Source: Methanobacterium sp.
Lineage (GTDB): Archaea; Methanobacteriota; Methanobacteria; Methanobacteriales; Methanobacteriaceae
Assembly (NCBI RefSeq): GCF_038562635.1
Contig: NZ_JBCFBO010000001.1
Coordinates: 1,528,643 to 1,592,642 of the forward strand
DNA length: 64,000 bases
Reading direction: 5' to 3'
Part shown: positions 44,681 to 54,577 of the stretch, piece after piece
How positions within the stretch are numbered: position 1 is the stretch's first letter
Layout: each line of letters begins with the position of its first letter
Program-made: the position numbers and the translations under genes
Notes under the pieces: model-generated
What the model was told of the DNA's origin: nothing
Seen by the model: only the letters and a program-made list of their open reading frames with translations
Databases searched by the model: none

Positions 44681-44731
44681 GTGAATAACTGCTTTCCAGA
44701 GCTGAAGTTATTCACTACAATTCTATTTTTT
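44681..44731 (+). terminator. Inverted repeat terminator after FmdE
   Basis: GTGAATAACT (44681-44690) and AGTTATTCAC (44706-44715) form a 10-bp stem, followed by TTCTATTTTTT. The arm GTGAATAAC also brackets element A (21383). Confidence 0.65.
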
Positions 44732-45330
44732 AAAAAAATTAATACACACCACTTATTTTTAATTTTGACTGGTCTTGTTTAACGGTTCCAACAATGATTT
44801 TTGGATTTAACTGAAAAATAGATGATTATCCAGTTATAAACCATAAACACTTTAAAACACGACAATTATGTGAGTATCACCTCTTTTTGAGATTCAATTG
44901 AAATTACATCGCACCAGCATACATTAATTAAATAATAAAGATCTCTACCCCCATATATCCCACCAGTTAAACAGCATTTTTAATAGGAATAAATATACGT
45001 CTCGATATTTTATAATGTGCAAATATGTAATTTAGGTAGATATAAATTCATTTTAGTAATAGTTAAAACATTTATAGTAGTTTATATATCCTTTTTATTA
45101 GACTAAAGTTATTAAAAAAGTATAAATAAATATAAAATTGATTATTAATTTCTTAAATTATTATTGAATGATCCTTGATTATGTTTTATTAGTTAGGGTG
45201 GCCTAAGTAGCCTTATATGATCAAATAATGGATATAAATCTTTTGACGATCGATATGCTTATATATCCATATCATGTCTACTAAGTATATGGATCTTTTT
45301 AAGATTCATAATAATTAAAAAGGAGGCATT
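44732..45330 (+). promoter_or_regulatory. Leader of the giant adhesin with operator (copy 13)
   Basis: This 600-base AT-rich stretch contains no gene. The operator variant CGATCGATATGCTTATATAT followed by CCATATCATG is at 45247-45276, about 65 bases before ATG 45331. A partial copy (ATATACGTCTCGATATTT) lies near 44995. TTAGGGTGGCCTAA at 45193 is a separate short palindrome. Confidence 0.6.
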
Positions 45331-48300
45331 ATGAACTATAAATCATTTGTTTTGCTCATGATTTTTGCTGTGTTTATTTGTATTTCAGCAATGGGAAGCG
45401 CGAGTGCAGCTGACTCTCCCTCTGCTAACTTTACAAGTAACACTACCAATGGAAGCACACCTTTAAGTGTTCAGTTCAACGACACATCTACAGGCAGCCC
45501 TACATCATGGTACTGGAATTTCGGCGATGGAAAAACGTCAACCGAGCAGAGTCCTGCGCATAACTACACAAAAAATGGGAACTACAGTGTCAGCCTTACA
45601 GTAACCAATGTTGCTGGCAGTGACAGTTTAACAAAAAGTAACTACATCACAGTTTCACCAACCGTTAACACCAGTAAAACCAGTGGAACTTACAAAACCG
45701 CCCAAACGGTGCAGTTAACCTGCAGCGACACCACTGCAACAATTTACTACGCAGCAGACACCACAGATCCCCGAACAAGCAGCACACGAACAAAATACAG
45801 TGGACCGATCACCATAAGTAAAACCACCACATTACGCTACGCGGCACTGGATACCAACGGTAACTGGAGCCCCCTCTACATACAAAACTATGTAATCGGA
45901 AGTAGCGGGACTGGAGGAACTGGAGGGCTTGATGATACAATTTGGGCTAAATCCGGAGGTGACCTCAACAACACAGGCCTATCAAATTACAACGGCCCCG
46001 AAACCAACACCACGCTATGGAACTACACCACAGGAAAATCCATATCTGGTCGTTGCAGTCCAGTAATTGGATCAGACGGGACCATCTACATAGGAAGTGA
46101 CGATGGTAATTTTTACGCATTTAACGTTGACGGAACCGTCAAATGGACCTACACCACAGGGAGCACCTCAGGAAGCAACCCATGCGGTTCAGCAATTGGT
46201 GCGGATGGTACCATCTATACATTAGCAGGATACTACCTATTCGCTTTAAACCCTAATGGGACGCTCAAATGGAAATATAAAACTCCAGGATCCATCGTAG
46301 GTACACCGTCAATTAGTTCTGATGGAACCATTTACTTTGGAAGTACTGACGGTAAATTATACGCTTTATATCATAATGGAACTACCAAATGGACATACGA
46401 CACTGGAACTTATGTATACGGCCAATGTGGAGGCCCTGTCATAGGGTCAGATGGAACCATCTACTTCGAAAGTGGAGAATCCTACAGTAATTACGGTAAA
46501 CTTTACGCTTTAAACCCTAACGGAACACTCAAATGGAAATATACCATTGGAGGAAACTTGCAAGGTTCGGCAACAATTGGCCCTGACGGTACCATTTACG
46601 CAGGAGGCGTTGACGGCAATATCTACGCAATAAATCCAAATGGAACACTCAAATGGACATACTCCGTTGGAGGAACCATATACGGTGCATCAATCGGTGC
46701 TGATGGTACCATTTACGTGGGAGGTACTGACAGTAACTTCTATGCTTTGAAACCTGACGGAACACTCAAATGGAGCTGTACCACTGGACCTATTTACGGT
46801 ACAGCAACGATTGGTGCTAACGGGATCATTTACATTGGAAGTTCTGACGGTAAACTCTACGCATTTAACGTCGACGGAACACTGCTGTGGACTTACACCA
46901 CAGGAAGTGGTATCTATGGTTCTGTAGCCATTGGTACAAATGAAACACTGTACTTTGGAAGTTATGATAAAAACGTGTACGCCATTGCAAATACAGTTTT
47001 AAGGGCCAATCAGACTGAAGGATCTGCTCCTTTAACTGTGCAGTTTACAGGTTCAGGCGTTTCCCCTGTTTCATGGAACTGGGATTTCGGAGACGGAACT
47101 ACCAGCACAGAACAGAACCCTGTCCATAAATACGCTAATGCAGGGTACTACACCGTGACCCTAACTGTAACCAGCAGCAATGGACAGACACGTACTGTAA
47201 GATTCACACAGTATATCAAAGCTTACAACCCACCCGTATCCAATTTTACAGTGAGTACTATCTGGGGAACAGCTCCTACTGTAGCTCCACCTGCTTGCAA
47301 CCAGATACAGTTCAAAGACACCAGTTCAAACGTCCCTACATCATGGTACTGGGATTTCGGTGATGGGACAAACAGCACAGAACAGAACCCAACACACGTT
47401 TATGCAACTATGGGAACTTACCTGGTCCAATTAACAGTGACCAACGCTGCAGGGACCAGCAATTATTCCACTATCCTCCTGGTCAGAGGCACAATACTCG
47501 TAAACAGCAGCCTTGCAAGTGGTACCTACAACAACACACAAATAGTAAAACTAACCAGCGAAGACTCAAAAGCAACTATATACTATACAAACGACACCAC
47601 AGACCCTAGAACAAGCAGCACAAGAATAAAATACACCGGACCAGTCACTATAAACAAAACCACAACACTGAGATATGCAGCAGTGACAACCACAGGAAAA
47701 TGGAGCGCACTATACGTACAAAACTTCGTAATTGGAACTGGAGGACTGATAAACTCCTCAAACCCAACATACCAGGGCGACAACAACAACACAGGACTAT
47801 CAGACTACACAGGCCCACAAACAAACAACACAAAATGGAACAACAGCGAAATAAGCCCTTCATCAGACACCAGCGTAGTTACAGGATCAGATGGAACCAT
47901 ATACGCAGGAAGTAATGGGTATTTATATGCACTAGACCCCACCGGAATAATAAAATGGCGTTATTATACTGGAAGTTCATCACAGATAACTACTCCAACC
48001 ATAGGAACGGATGGAACCATTTATGTCGCTGGAAGCAGTTATTTACATGCATTAAATACAGATGGTACCCTAAAATGGAAACTTTATATCTATTCATCCA
48101 ATATGGTTTCACCATCAATTGGAGCTGACGGGACCATCTATATACCATGTTACGATAACAGTGGCTTCCTTGACCCTGCTTTATACGCAGTAAACCCTAA
48201 CGGGACATTGAAATGGAACACAAGCCTTGTTGATGCAAGTTTCATATACGGTAACTTAGCCATAGCATCAGATGGAACAATCTACGTTCCAGGCCATAGC

Positions 48301-51096
48301 TTCTTGTATGCAGTAAATCCAGATGGAACCATAAAGTGGTCATACGCTTTTGGAAACCACCAGTATTCCTCTCCATCCCTTGGAACAGACGGAACCATTT
48401 ACATACTGGCTTATGGCGGTACTCTTTCTGGTGACCCTGCGTTATATGCAATAAATCCAGACGGAACACTCAAATGGAGATATACTACAAAAAGGGCATC
48501 ATATGGTGCTGTAGCCCTAGGATCCGATGGAACCATATATCTTTTAGATTCAGGTACCCTTATTGCGCTAACTCCCGATGGAACACAAAAATGGAATTAC
48601 ACCGCGGGAACAAGTTCTTCTTCATCCCCTGTGATTGATGCAAATGGAACCATATATTTCACAGCAGGTAGCAGTATTTTTGCATTAAACTCAAATGGAA
48701 CGCTTAAATGGAATTATACTGATCGTTCAGCAATCAGTAATCCTGTAATTGATTCTGATGGCACATTATACGTTGGAATCAATAATGTATTGTACGCATT
48801 CCGTGATGCTGCTGCTACGTTCAACTACACAATCGGATCTAATCCTTTGTATGTGGAGTTTAACGACACTTCAAATAACGCCACAAGCTGGAAATGGAAT
48901 TTCGGTGACGGGACAACTTCCACCAAGCAGAACCCAACACACACCTACAGCAAATCAAGCCAGTACAAGGTTACTTTGGTTGCGGCATTAGCTAACGGTG
49001 AAACTCTTACAGCAGCGCAGGTACTTACAATCAGCGATATTACACCACCAACCGTGACTATAAGTCCAAATGGAGGAAATTTCAACACAACACAGACAGT
49101 AACATTAAATGCAACTGACGACAGCGAAAACATGACTGTTTACTACACTACAGACGGCAGTGACCCACAAACCAGCAGCAAAAGGCATGTTTACACCGGT
49201 TCAATCATTCTAAACAGTACAACAACACTTAAATATGCTGCAGTAGACTCTTCAGAAAACTGGAGCCCAGTCTACGAGGAAACATACACCATATCTGGGG
49301 CAGCAGTCAACACCAACATCAATGTAACTTCAGGCATGACCAACACGGAAATTCAATCCATCATTGACAACGCAGCATCTGGAAGCACCATAGAATTCCT
49401 CGGATCACTCTATGAAAACCTGCAGCTCACCATCAACAAACAGCTGAACATAATAAGCAACGTGGGAACAAAAATAACCACATCCAACACATTACCAGTA
49501 TTCACAATCAACGGAACACAAGCAGCAGGAACCACAATAAAAGGATTTACCATTATTAACACAGGCACAGGCCCCGGAATACTCATAAACAACACCAGCA
49601 ACGTGACTATTTCCAACAGCCAGATAAGTTCAACCAGCGGAACAGCAGTCCAGATAAACGGAAGTTCCAACACCACCATAAGAAGCAGCACTGTAAGCGA
49701 CTCCACCACAGGAATCGAAATTTCAAACAGTAGCGGCACTCAAATAAACCAGAGCAACATCAACAACAACGGAAACGGAATAATCATAGAAAACAGTACA
49801 AACACCAGCTTCAATAACAACCAGATTACAGGGAACACCAAAAACGGAATATACGTTAAAAACTCAAACAAAACCACCATAAGCGGCAATACCATCAAGA
49901 AAAACGGGACCACGACAACCAGTGGAAGTGGAGTATACATTGAAAACTCAACAAACACCACCATCACCAGCAACCAGATCAACGAAAACTTCTATGGAAT
50001 AAGTGCCCTCAACCTAACCAACGCCACCATCAAAAACAACACATTCATCAACAACGACAGAGACGGAATACTGCTGAACGGAACCACAAAAGACGTTACC
50101 ATAGCAAGTAACACCATGCAAGAAAACGATAACGGGATCCATGTCAACTGCGAAAGCGAAAACCTGAACATAACTGGAAACTTAATCACAGGAAATATTA
50201 AAAAAGTAACCAAGCAGCAGATGTACCATGGAAACGGGATCTTACTTGGAAACAATTATATCCCATCATCAACATTCCGCATAGAACACAATGTAATGCT
50301 TAACAATGCCAACATGGACTTTAGATCATGTATGGCTGCAGGGGACTACATACCCGGGTCAAACTTGTTTGGATCAGGATGTAAACAGGTGACTTATGAT
50401 CCTCAAATAACAATGGAAATGGTCAGGACTGGAAAAAATCAATTTTCAGTGGTGTTCCGTGATGGTAACACTGGTGGAATAGTAACAGATTTACCTTCCT
50501 TTGCTGTAACATTCAAGAACGGCCCTTATTCAGTGACTGTTATGACAGTTAATGGAGTAGCAACTGCAGTCTTTACAAATCTAGCTAATGGTGACGTAGT
50601 TGGTACTGCTTATGGATTAACTGTATCCACTGCATATAGTTCCATTATAAATTATCTGTTCGGAAATCCAGATGATCCTAACTCTGGAGGAAATGATGAT
50701 CCTAATAGCGGAGGCAATTCGACTAACAACAATAACGGCAATGGTAACGGTTCGGGCAATACAGGTAATGGTCCAGGCAGTGGTTCTGGAAATAACCAGG
50801 GAGCTGCAAGTAATTCAGGAACTTCAGGCAGCAGTTCGAGTAGCGGCGCTTCTTCTGCAAGCGTAGGACTTGCAACAGCTGCAGCAGATGCAGGAAGCTC
50901 CGGAGATTCAGGTCAAGCTGGATCTAACGGTCAGCAATCCGGGCAGACAAAAACAGCGCAGGAATTATTTGTTGATGACACCACCAAAAATACCCAGTTC
51001 TGGGGCATACTTGGAGTCATAGTCCTCATTGTGCTGATATTTGGAGGCTACTACAGAAAAGATCTCATGAGCATGATTAGAAGATCGAAAAAATAA
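45331..51096 (+). CDS. Giant adhesin-like surface protein (1921 residues)
   Basis: Domains in order: signal peptide (1-27); PKD; CHB_HEX (TIYYAADTTDPRTSSTR); PQQ propeller 1 (about 205-550); two PKD domains (DFGDGTTSTEQNPVH; DFGDGTNSTEQNPTH); CHB_HEX; PQQ propeller 2 (about 800-1150); PKD; CHB_HEX (VYYTTDGSDPQTSSK); a PbH1 beta-helix (about 1325-1700); a G/N/S-rich stalk; a transmembrane helix (FWGILGVIVLIVLIFGGYY) and RRSKK tail. It thus combines the modules found singly in the neighbouring genes, with the anchor type of 35145 and 37448. ATG 45331 follows GGAGG. It should span the wall and bind an unknown surface partner. Confidence 0.9.
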   Translation: MNYKSFVLLMIFAVFICISAMGSASAADSPSANFTSNTTNGSTPLSVQFNDTSTGSPTSWYWNFGDGKTSTEQSPAHNYTKNGNYSVSLTVTNVAGSDSLTKSNYITVSPTVNTSKTSGTYKTAQTVQLTCSDTTATIYYAADTTDPRTSSTRTKYSGPITISKTTTLRYAALDTNGNWSPLYIQNYVIGSSGTGGTGGLDDTIWAKSGGDLNNTGLSNYNGPETNTTLWNYTTGKSISGRCSPVIGSDGTIYIGSDDGNFYAFNVDGTVKWTYTTGSTSGSNPCGSAIGADGTIYTLAGYYLFALNPNGTLKWKYKTPGSIVGTPSISSDGTIYFGSTDGKLYALYHNGTTKWTYDTGTYVYGQCGGPVIGSDGTIYFESGESYSNYGKLYALNPNGTLKWKYTIGGNLQGSATIGPDGTIYAGGVDGNIYAINPNGTLKWTYSVGGTIYGASIGADGTIYVGGTDSNFYALKPDGTLKWSCTTGPIYGTATIGANGIIYIGSSDGKLYAFNVDGTLLWTYTTGSGIYGSVAIGTNETLYFGSYDKNVYAIANTVLRANQTEGSAPLTVQFTGSGVSPVSWNWDFGDGTTSTEQNPVHKYANAGYYTVTLTVTSSNGQTRTVRFTQYIKAYNPPVSNFTVSTIWGTAPTVAPPACNQIQFKDTSSNVPTSWYWDFGDGTNSTEQNPTHVYATMGTYLVQLTVTNAAGTSNYSTILLVRGTILVNSSLASGTYNNTQIVKLTSEDSKATIYYTNDTTDPRTSSTRIKYTGPVTINKTTTLRYAAVTTTGKWSALYVQNFVIGTGGLINSSNPTYQGDNNNTGLSDYTGPQTNNTKWNNSEISPSSDTSVVTGSDGTIYAGSNGYLYALDPTGIIKWRYYTGSSSQITTPTIGTDGTIYVAGSSYLHALNTDGTLKWKLYIYSSNMVSPSIGADGTIYIPCYDNSGFLDPALYAVNPNGTLKWNTSLVDASFIYGNLAIASDGTIYVPGHSFLYAVNPDGTIKWSYAFGNHQYSSPSLGTDGTIYILAYGGTLSGDPALYAINPDGTLKWRYTTKRASYGAVALGSDGTIYLLDSGTLIALTPDGTQKWNYTAGTSSSSSPVIDANGTIYFTAGSSIFALNSNGTLKWNYTDRSAISNPVIDSDGTLYVGINNVLYAFRDAAATFNYTIGSNPLYVEFNDTSNNATSWKWNFGDGTTSTKQNPTHTYSKSSQYKVTLVAALANGETLTAAQVLTISDITPPTVTISPNGGNFNTTQTVTLNATDDSENMTVYYTTDGSDPQTSSKRHVYTGSIILNSTTTLKYAAVDSSENWSPVYEETYTISGAAVNTNINVTSGMTNTEIQSIIDNAASGSTIEFLGSLYENLQLTINKQLNIISNVGTKITTSNTLPVFTINGTQAAGTTIKGFTIINTGTGPGILINNTSNVTISNSQISSTSGTAVQINGSSNTTIRSSTVSDSTTGIEISNSSGTQINQSNINNNGNGIIIENSTNTSFNNNQITGNTKNGIYVKNSNKTTISGNTIKKNGTTTTSGSGVYIENSTNTTITSNQINENFYGISALNLTNATIKNNTFINNDRDGILLNGTTKDVTIASNTMQENDNGIHVNCESENLNITGNLITGNIKKVTKQQMYHGNGILLGNNYIPSSTFRIEHNVMLNNANMDFRSCMAAGDYIPGSNLFGSGCKQVTYDPQITMEMVRTGKNQFSVVFRDGNTGGIVTDLPSFAVTFKNGPYSVTVMTVNGVATAVFTNLANGDVVGTAYGLTVSTAYSSIINYLFGNPDDPNSGGNDDPNSGGNSTNNNNGNGNGSGNTGNGPGSGSGNNQGAASNSGTSGSSSSSGASSASVGLATAAADAGSSGDSGQAGSNGQQSGQTKTAQELFVDDTTKNTQFWGILGVIVLIVLIFGGYYRKDLMSMIRRSKK

Positions 51097-51239
51097 AACC
51101 TTTTCTTTTCTTTTTTTCTTTTTTTGAATTTAATAGGCTTAATCTGGTATAAAATTCAATTTAAAAACTTATTACAAACACACCAGTTTCTCACGTGTAT
51201 GATGTTAATATTTTTCCATAATTAATGATTCTGTTCCCA

Positions 51240-51267
51240 TCGATATGTTTATATATCCCTATCGAGC
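51240..51267 (+). promoter_or_regulatory. Shared TATA/inverted-repeat operator (copy 14)
   Basis: TCGATATGTTTATATA followed by TCCCTATCGAGC. It lies about 100 bases before the Exb-like operon and is nearly identical to the copy before FmdE at 43900. Confidence 0.72.
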
Positions 51268-51352
51268 TAAGATTGATCAATAAATTCTAATCAAGTATAA
51301 AACGATGAAAATCTTTCAAAATAAAAAAATCAATTAATTATTATATTACGAG

Positions 51353-52129
51353 ATGTTAACAATGGCAGAACTAGTATGGGAATGTTTAATCATATCATTA
51401 ATCCTATTATTTGGTGTTAATATTGGCCTTGCAATGGGCCTTACAGAGATCCGCAAAAAGGAGGCCCTTGCATTTTCAATATCATATGGTTTAGTCACGC
51501 TGATCATAAGCATACTGGCCAATTTTTTAAACAGCGCATTATACAGCACTATTAATTACTGCATCTTTGCAGTACTTGGAATTATAGGAGTTATAACCCT
51601 TTTAAGTGGGATTTACACCATTAAAAAATGGAAAGAAACAAAAAAAGAACTTTACTCTCTTAAATCAGCGGCCATGTTGTCCTCATCTGCATGTTACTTT
51701 GCAGGATTTATGTCCGCTGCAGTACTTTTAAGTAAAGAAATAACAACTTCTTTCCTGGAGTTCAACTTATTTATGAGTATTGCATTAATTTTAGCAATAA
51801 TGGGATTCCATTTATTTTCCAAAATTTTAAGGCATGCAGAAATGCCCTATCCTGTTTTACTTGGAAATTTCATGATTTTAAATGGATTTTATTTTTTAAT
51901 AAGCGCGGCACTTATTCCAAATATTGCGGAATTATCTTCGGTTCAAACAAGCGCATTATCTATAAATTCAGATATTTCATCACTGATTTTCCTTATAATG
52001 GGATTGGTAGGGATTTTCTTAATAGGAGCTTACCTAAAAGGAGAGGGAATTACAAGCACGGAAGATATCCTGCAAAGAATAAAGTTAACAGCGTTTGACA
52101 AAACCAAAAAAACTAAACAATCAAAATAA
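51353..52129 (+). CDS. DUF2162-type polytopic membrane protein
   Basis: The 258-residue protein has seven or so hydrophobic segments (LIISLILLFGVNIGLAMGL, YGLVTLIISILANFL, IFAVLGIIGVITLLSGIY, MLSSSACYFAGFMSAAVLL, LFMSIALILAIMGFHLF, MILNGFYFLISAALI and IFLIMGLVGIFLIGAY). It resembles the archaeal DUF2162 'predicted transporter' family. It is followed by ExbB/MotA-like and DUF2149 genes, a trio I recall as conserved in methanogens. There is no clear ribosome binding site before ATG 51353; ATG 51362 is an alternative. The function of the complex is unknown. Confidence 0.75.
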   Translation: MLTMAELVWECLIISLILLFGVNIGLAMGLTEIRKKEALAFSISYGLVTLIISILANFLNSALYSTINYCIFAVLGIIGVITLLSGIYTIKKWKETKKELYSLKSAAMLSSSACYFAGFMSAAVLLSKEITTSFLEFNLFMSIALILAIMGFHLFSKILRHAEMPYPVLLGNFMILNGFYFLISAALIPNIAELSSVQTSALSINSDISSLIFLIMGLVGIFLIGAYLKGEGITSTEDILQRIKLTAFDKTKKTKQSK

Positions 52130-52172
52130 TGTCTTAAATACACAAAAACAGTTGAATAGATCAGGTGATTTT

Positions 52173-52832
52173 ATGCAAATTATTGGAAGCGAAATTTTAA
52201 GTAATTTATTATATTTAATAGCTCAAAGCTTGCTTATACCCGTTATATTAGTTCTTCTAGCCTTTATAGTATATGCAGTTTTAAGTTTAGGGAGTTTTTT
52301 AACCGAAAAATTTTCAAAATCAAAATTCGATGTGGACAAAACAGAAGCGTTGATAAGAGCCATCTCAAAATCAGCCAATCCTGAAGAAATGGCGAAGCAC
52401 GTTCAGGACAGCGAGCTCCCTGTTGACCAGAAAAAAGTGCTGGTAAAAATTATCTCCAACCACGACATTGGTTCAAAATCAAGAAGGGCACTTGCTACAA
52501 AACTAATTGAGGAAGAAGAGCTCAAATTTTCAAATATAACTCAAAGAACAGATATATTAATAAGATTAGGTCCAACTATGGGCCTTATGGGAACTTTAAT
52601 CCCTTTAGGCCCAGGATTATCTGCACTTGGAACTGGGGATATAAATTCATTAGCACAATCTTTAATATTAGCATTTAATACCACAATAGCAGGTTTAGCA
52701 GCTGGTTCAGTAGGTTTTATCATATCAAGATACAGGAAAAAATGGTATGCTGATGATTTATCCATTTTAGACGCAATAGTTGATTCAACGCTGGAGGTTC
52801 TGGACAAATGCCAAGAAAAAGGAAGTTTTTAG
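52173..52832 (+). CDS. MotA/TolQ/ExbB-family proton channel protein
   Basis: The protein has about 219 residues. An N-terminal helix (LLYLIAQSLLIPVILVLLAFIVYAVLSLG) is followed by a cytoplasmic region and two C-terminal helices. The family core reads RLGPTMGLMGTLIPLGPGLSALGTGDI followed by LAQSLILAFNTTIAGLAAG, matching the conserved GLLGTV/P-G and T-x-x-G-L pattern of TolQ/ExbB. Start ATG 52173 follows AGGTGATT; the frame continues upstream to 52095 inside the preceding gene. It should form a proton-driven motor with the DUF2149 protein at 52808, in place of ExbD/TolR. Confidence 0.87.
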   Translation: MQIIGSEILSNLLYLIAQSLLIPVILVLLAFIVYAVLSLGSFLTEKFSKSKFDVDKTEALIRAISKSANPEEMAKHVQDSELPVDQKKVLVKIISNHDIGSKSRRALATKLIEEEELKFSNITQRTDILIRLGPTMGLMGTLIPLGPGLSALGTGDINSLAQSLILAFNTTIAGLAAGSVGFIISRYRKKWYADDLSILDAIVDSTLEVLDKCQEKGSF

Positions 52833-53119
52833 AATACGAAGATGATGATGATCCCTCCTCAGGAATGGGCAGCCTGACAGACTGCATGTTGGTTCTGGCA
52901 CTTGGATTTATGATATTTGCCATTATGGCGTTACAGAGCAATCCTACATTATTTTCAGAGTCATCATCAGGGTCTAGCCCGAATTCAGTTTCAGTTAGCA
53001 CGGGCCAAACCATCAATGATACTCCAGGTAATCAATCAGGGTCAGGCAATAATTACCAGCAGATGGGAACGGTTTATAAAGACCCTAAAACGGGTAAGCT
53101 TATCATGGTCAGCCAGTAG
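52808..53119 (+). CDS. DUF2149-type single-pass membrane protein, ExbD-like partner
   Basis: The 103-residue protein has a cytoplasmic acidic N-terminus (YEDDDDPSSGMGS), one helix (LTDCMLVLALGFMIFAIMAL) with the Asp of LTDCMLV at its start, and a short extracytoplasmic tail ending YKDPKTGKLIMVSQ. A single helix preceded by an Asp is the hallmark of ExbD/TolR/MotB proton-channel partners. The gene overlaps the ExbB-like gene by 25 bases. It resembles the archaeal DUF2149 family. Confidence 0.78.
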   Translation: MPRKRKFLEYEDDDDPSSGMGSLTDCMLVLALGFMIFAIMALQSNPTLFSESSSGSSPNSVSVSTGQTINDTPGNQSGSGNNYQQMGTVYKDPKTGKLIMVSQ

Positions 53120-53125
53120 TTTATT

Positions 53126-53158
53126 GGATGCATAAAAATCAGACTAATCAATGCATCC
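53126..53158 (+). terminator. Inverted repeat after the Exb-like operon
   Basis: GGATGCAT (53126-53133) and ATGCATCC (53151-53158) flank 17 bases; TTCATTT follows. The T-run is weak, so it may be processing- or protein-related. Confidence 0.45.
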
Positions 53159-53286
53159 TTCATTTAAGGAATATAAACGATATAATGCATTAAATCTAGA
53201 AAATTAATGAGGAATACTGGAAAATCATTATAACTGCCAAATTTAATGAAAAATGATACTTTACAATAAATTATGAGAGTGATGAA

Positions 53287-54399
53287 ATGAAGAATTATTT
53301 TATTTTAATTGCAGCACTATTCTTAATAACCGCATCAGTGGGAGGGCACTATCTAACAGAGAATGGATATCTCTCAATGGGAGGTAACACCACCATAACA
53401 GATATGGCTAACAGAACATTGACTGTTCCGTCTCCTGTAAACCATGTACTGGCAACTTCTCCAACCACGACAATCATGATATATATGCTAGCTCCTGAGA
53501 AGCTACTAGCTTTTAATTACCAGACAACAGCTGAAGAACAAGCTTACATGCCGGATCAATATAAAAACTTACCATCAGCGGGAGGATGGTACGGATCACA
53601 AACTGCTGATTACGAACAATACATATCAATGAACCCTGATGTGATATTTGACAGCGTTTCAACATCTGATTCTGGATCGGAAGATGCGGCTACGGTGGCC
53701 ACCCTCAACGCAAGACAGAAACAACTGGGTTCAATACCCGATGTTGGTGTGGCTGATACCAGTAATGTTACCACATTTAGCTCTTCCATCGAGTTCCTCG
53801 GAAAAGTACTGGGAAAAGAAGGTGAAGCCCAAAAATTAAATGATTTCAATGCCAAAGTCCAAAAAGAAGTTAAAAATGGAGTATCTAGCATATCTGACAG
53901 TGAAAAAGTAACTGTTTATTATGCTAAGGGTTCTACAGGACTTCAAACTGCCCCTGCAGGCTCTGCACACACACAGTTAATTGAGCTTTGCGGTGGAAAA
54001 AATGTGGTTAGTGCTCAGTCAGGTGGAGAAGGAATTGTCAGTGTATCCATAGAACAGGTTTTAAAATGGAATCCGGATGTTATTATAACTTCAGACTCAA
54101 CATTCTATTCAAATGTTTACAAGAATTCCAGCTGGAATGAAATAACTGCCGTCAAAAATAAAAGAGTGTATCTTGCGCCACAGGGACCTTTCAAATGGTT
54201 TGGCCAGCCAGACGGTGCAAATATGATTATTGGAATTCCATGGACAGCTAAAATACTTTATCCTGACAAATTCAAGAATTTAGATTTAACAGGTGAAGTT
54301 AAAGAATTCTATTCTGAATTCTACCATTATGATCTAAGCGATGATGATGTTACTAAACTCCTGAAAGGGTCTGGAATGAATTCCAGCATGATAAGTTAA
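53287..54399 (+). CDS. BtuF/FecB-like ABC substrate-binding protein (paralogue 3)
   Basis: The 370-residue protein has an N-terminal membrane segment (NYFILIAALFLITASVGGHYL) and the same fold and motifs as 1167 and 6515: TDMANRTLTVPS, LAPEKLLAFNYQ, YAKGSTGLQTAPAGS and GIPWTAKILYPDKFKN. It differs around the putative ligand site (QPDGAN replaces RPPGVN/HPPAVN). It lies directly behind the Exb-like trio, raising the possibility that the motor assists uptake of the same ligand. It has no permease of its own. Confidence 0.85.
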   Translation: MKNYFILIAALFLITASVGGHYLTENGYLSMGGNTTITDMANRTLTVPSPVNHVLATSPTTTIMIYMLAPEKLLAFNYQTTAEEQAYMPDQYKNLPSAGGWYGSQTADYEQYISMNPDVIFDSVSTSDSGSEDAATVATLNARQKQLGSIPDVGVADTSNVTTFSSSIEFLGKVLGKEGEAQKLNDFNAKVQKEVKNGVSSISDSEKVTVYYAKGSTGLQTAPAGSAHTQLIELCGGKNVVSAQSGGEGIVSVSIEQVLKWNPDVIITSDSTFYSNVYKNSSWNEITAVKNKRVYLAPQGPFKWFGQPDGANMIIGIPWTAKILYPDKFKNLDLTGEVKEFYSEFYHYDLSDDDVTKLLKGSGMNSSMIS

Positions 54400-54577
54400 G
54401 ACTAGCACTTATCTTAAGTGAAAATACAATAAGAAATACAAATTACTGGATTTCAGGGAGTAATCTCTAGTGAAATCAAGGAGTATACTGCAATAATCAG
54501 GACTTAAATAATGATTACAGTGACTCCCACTATTTCATTAAAAGAAAGTAATATAAGTTAAATATCATGGTGAAAAT

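Noticed and set aside
45193..45206. TTAGGGTGGCCTAA as an iron-regulator (DtxR-like) box
   Set aside because: The half sites TTAGG/CCTAA are only four bases apart, unlike the longer spacing in known DtxR/IdeR sites.
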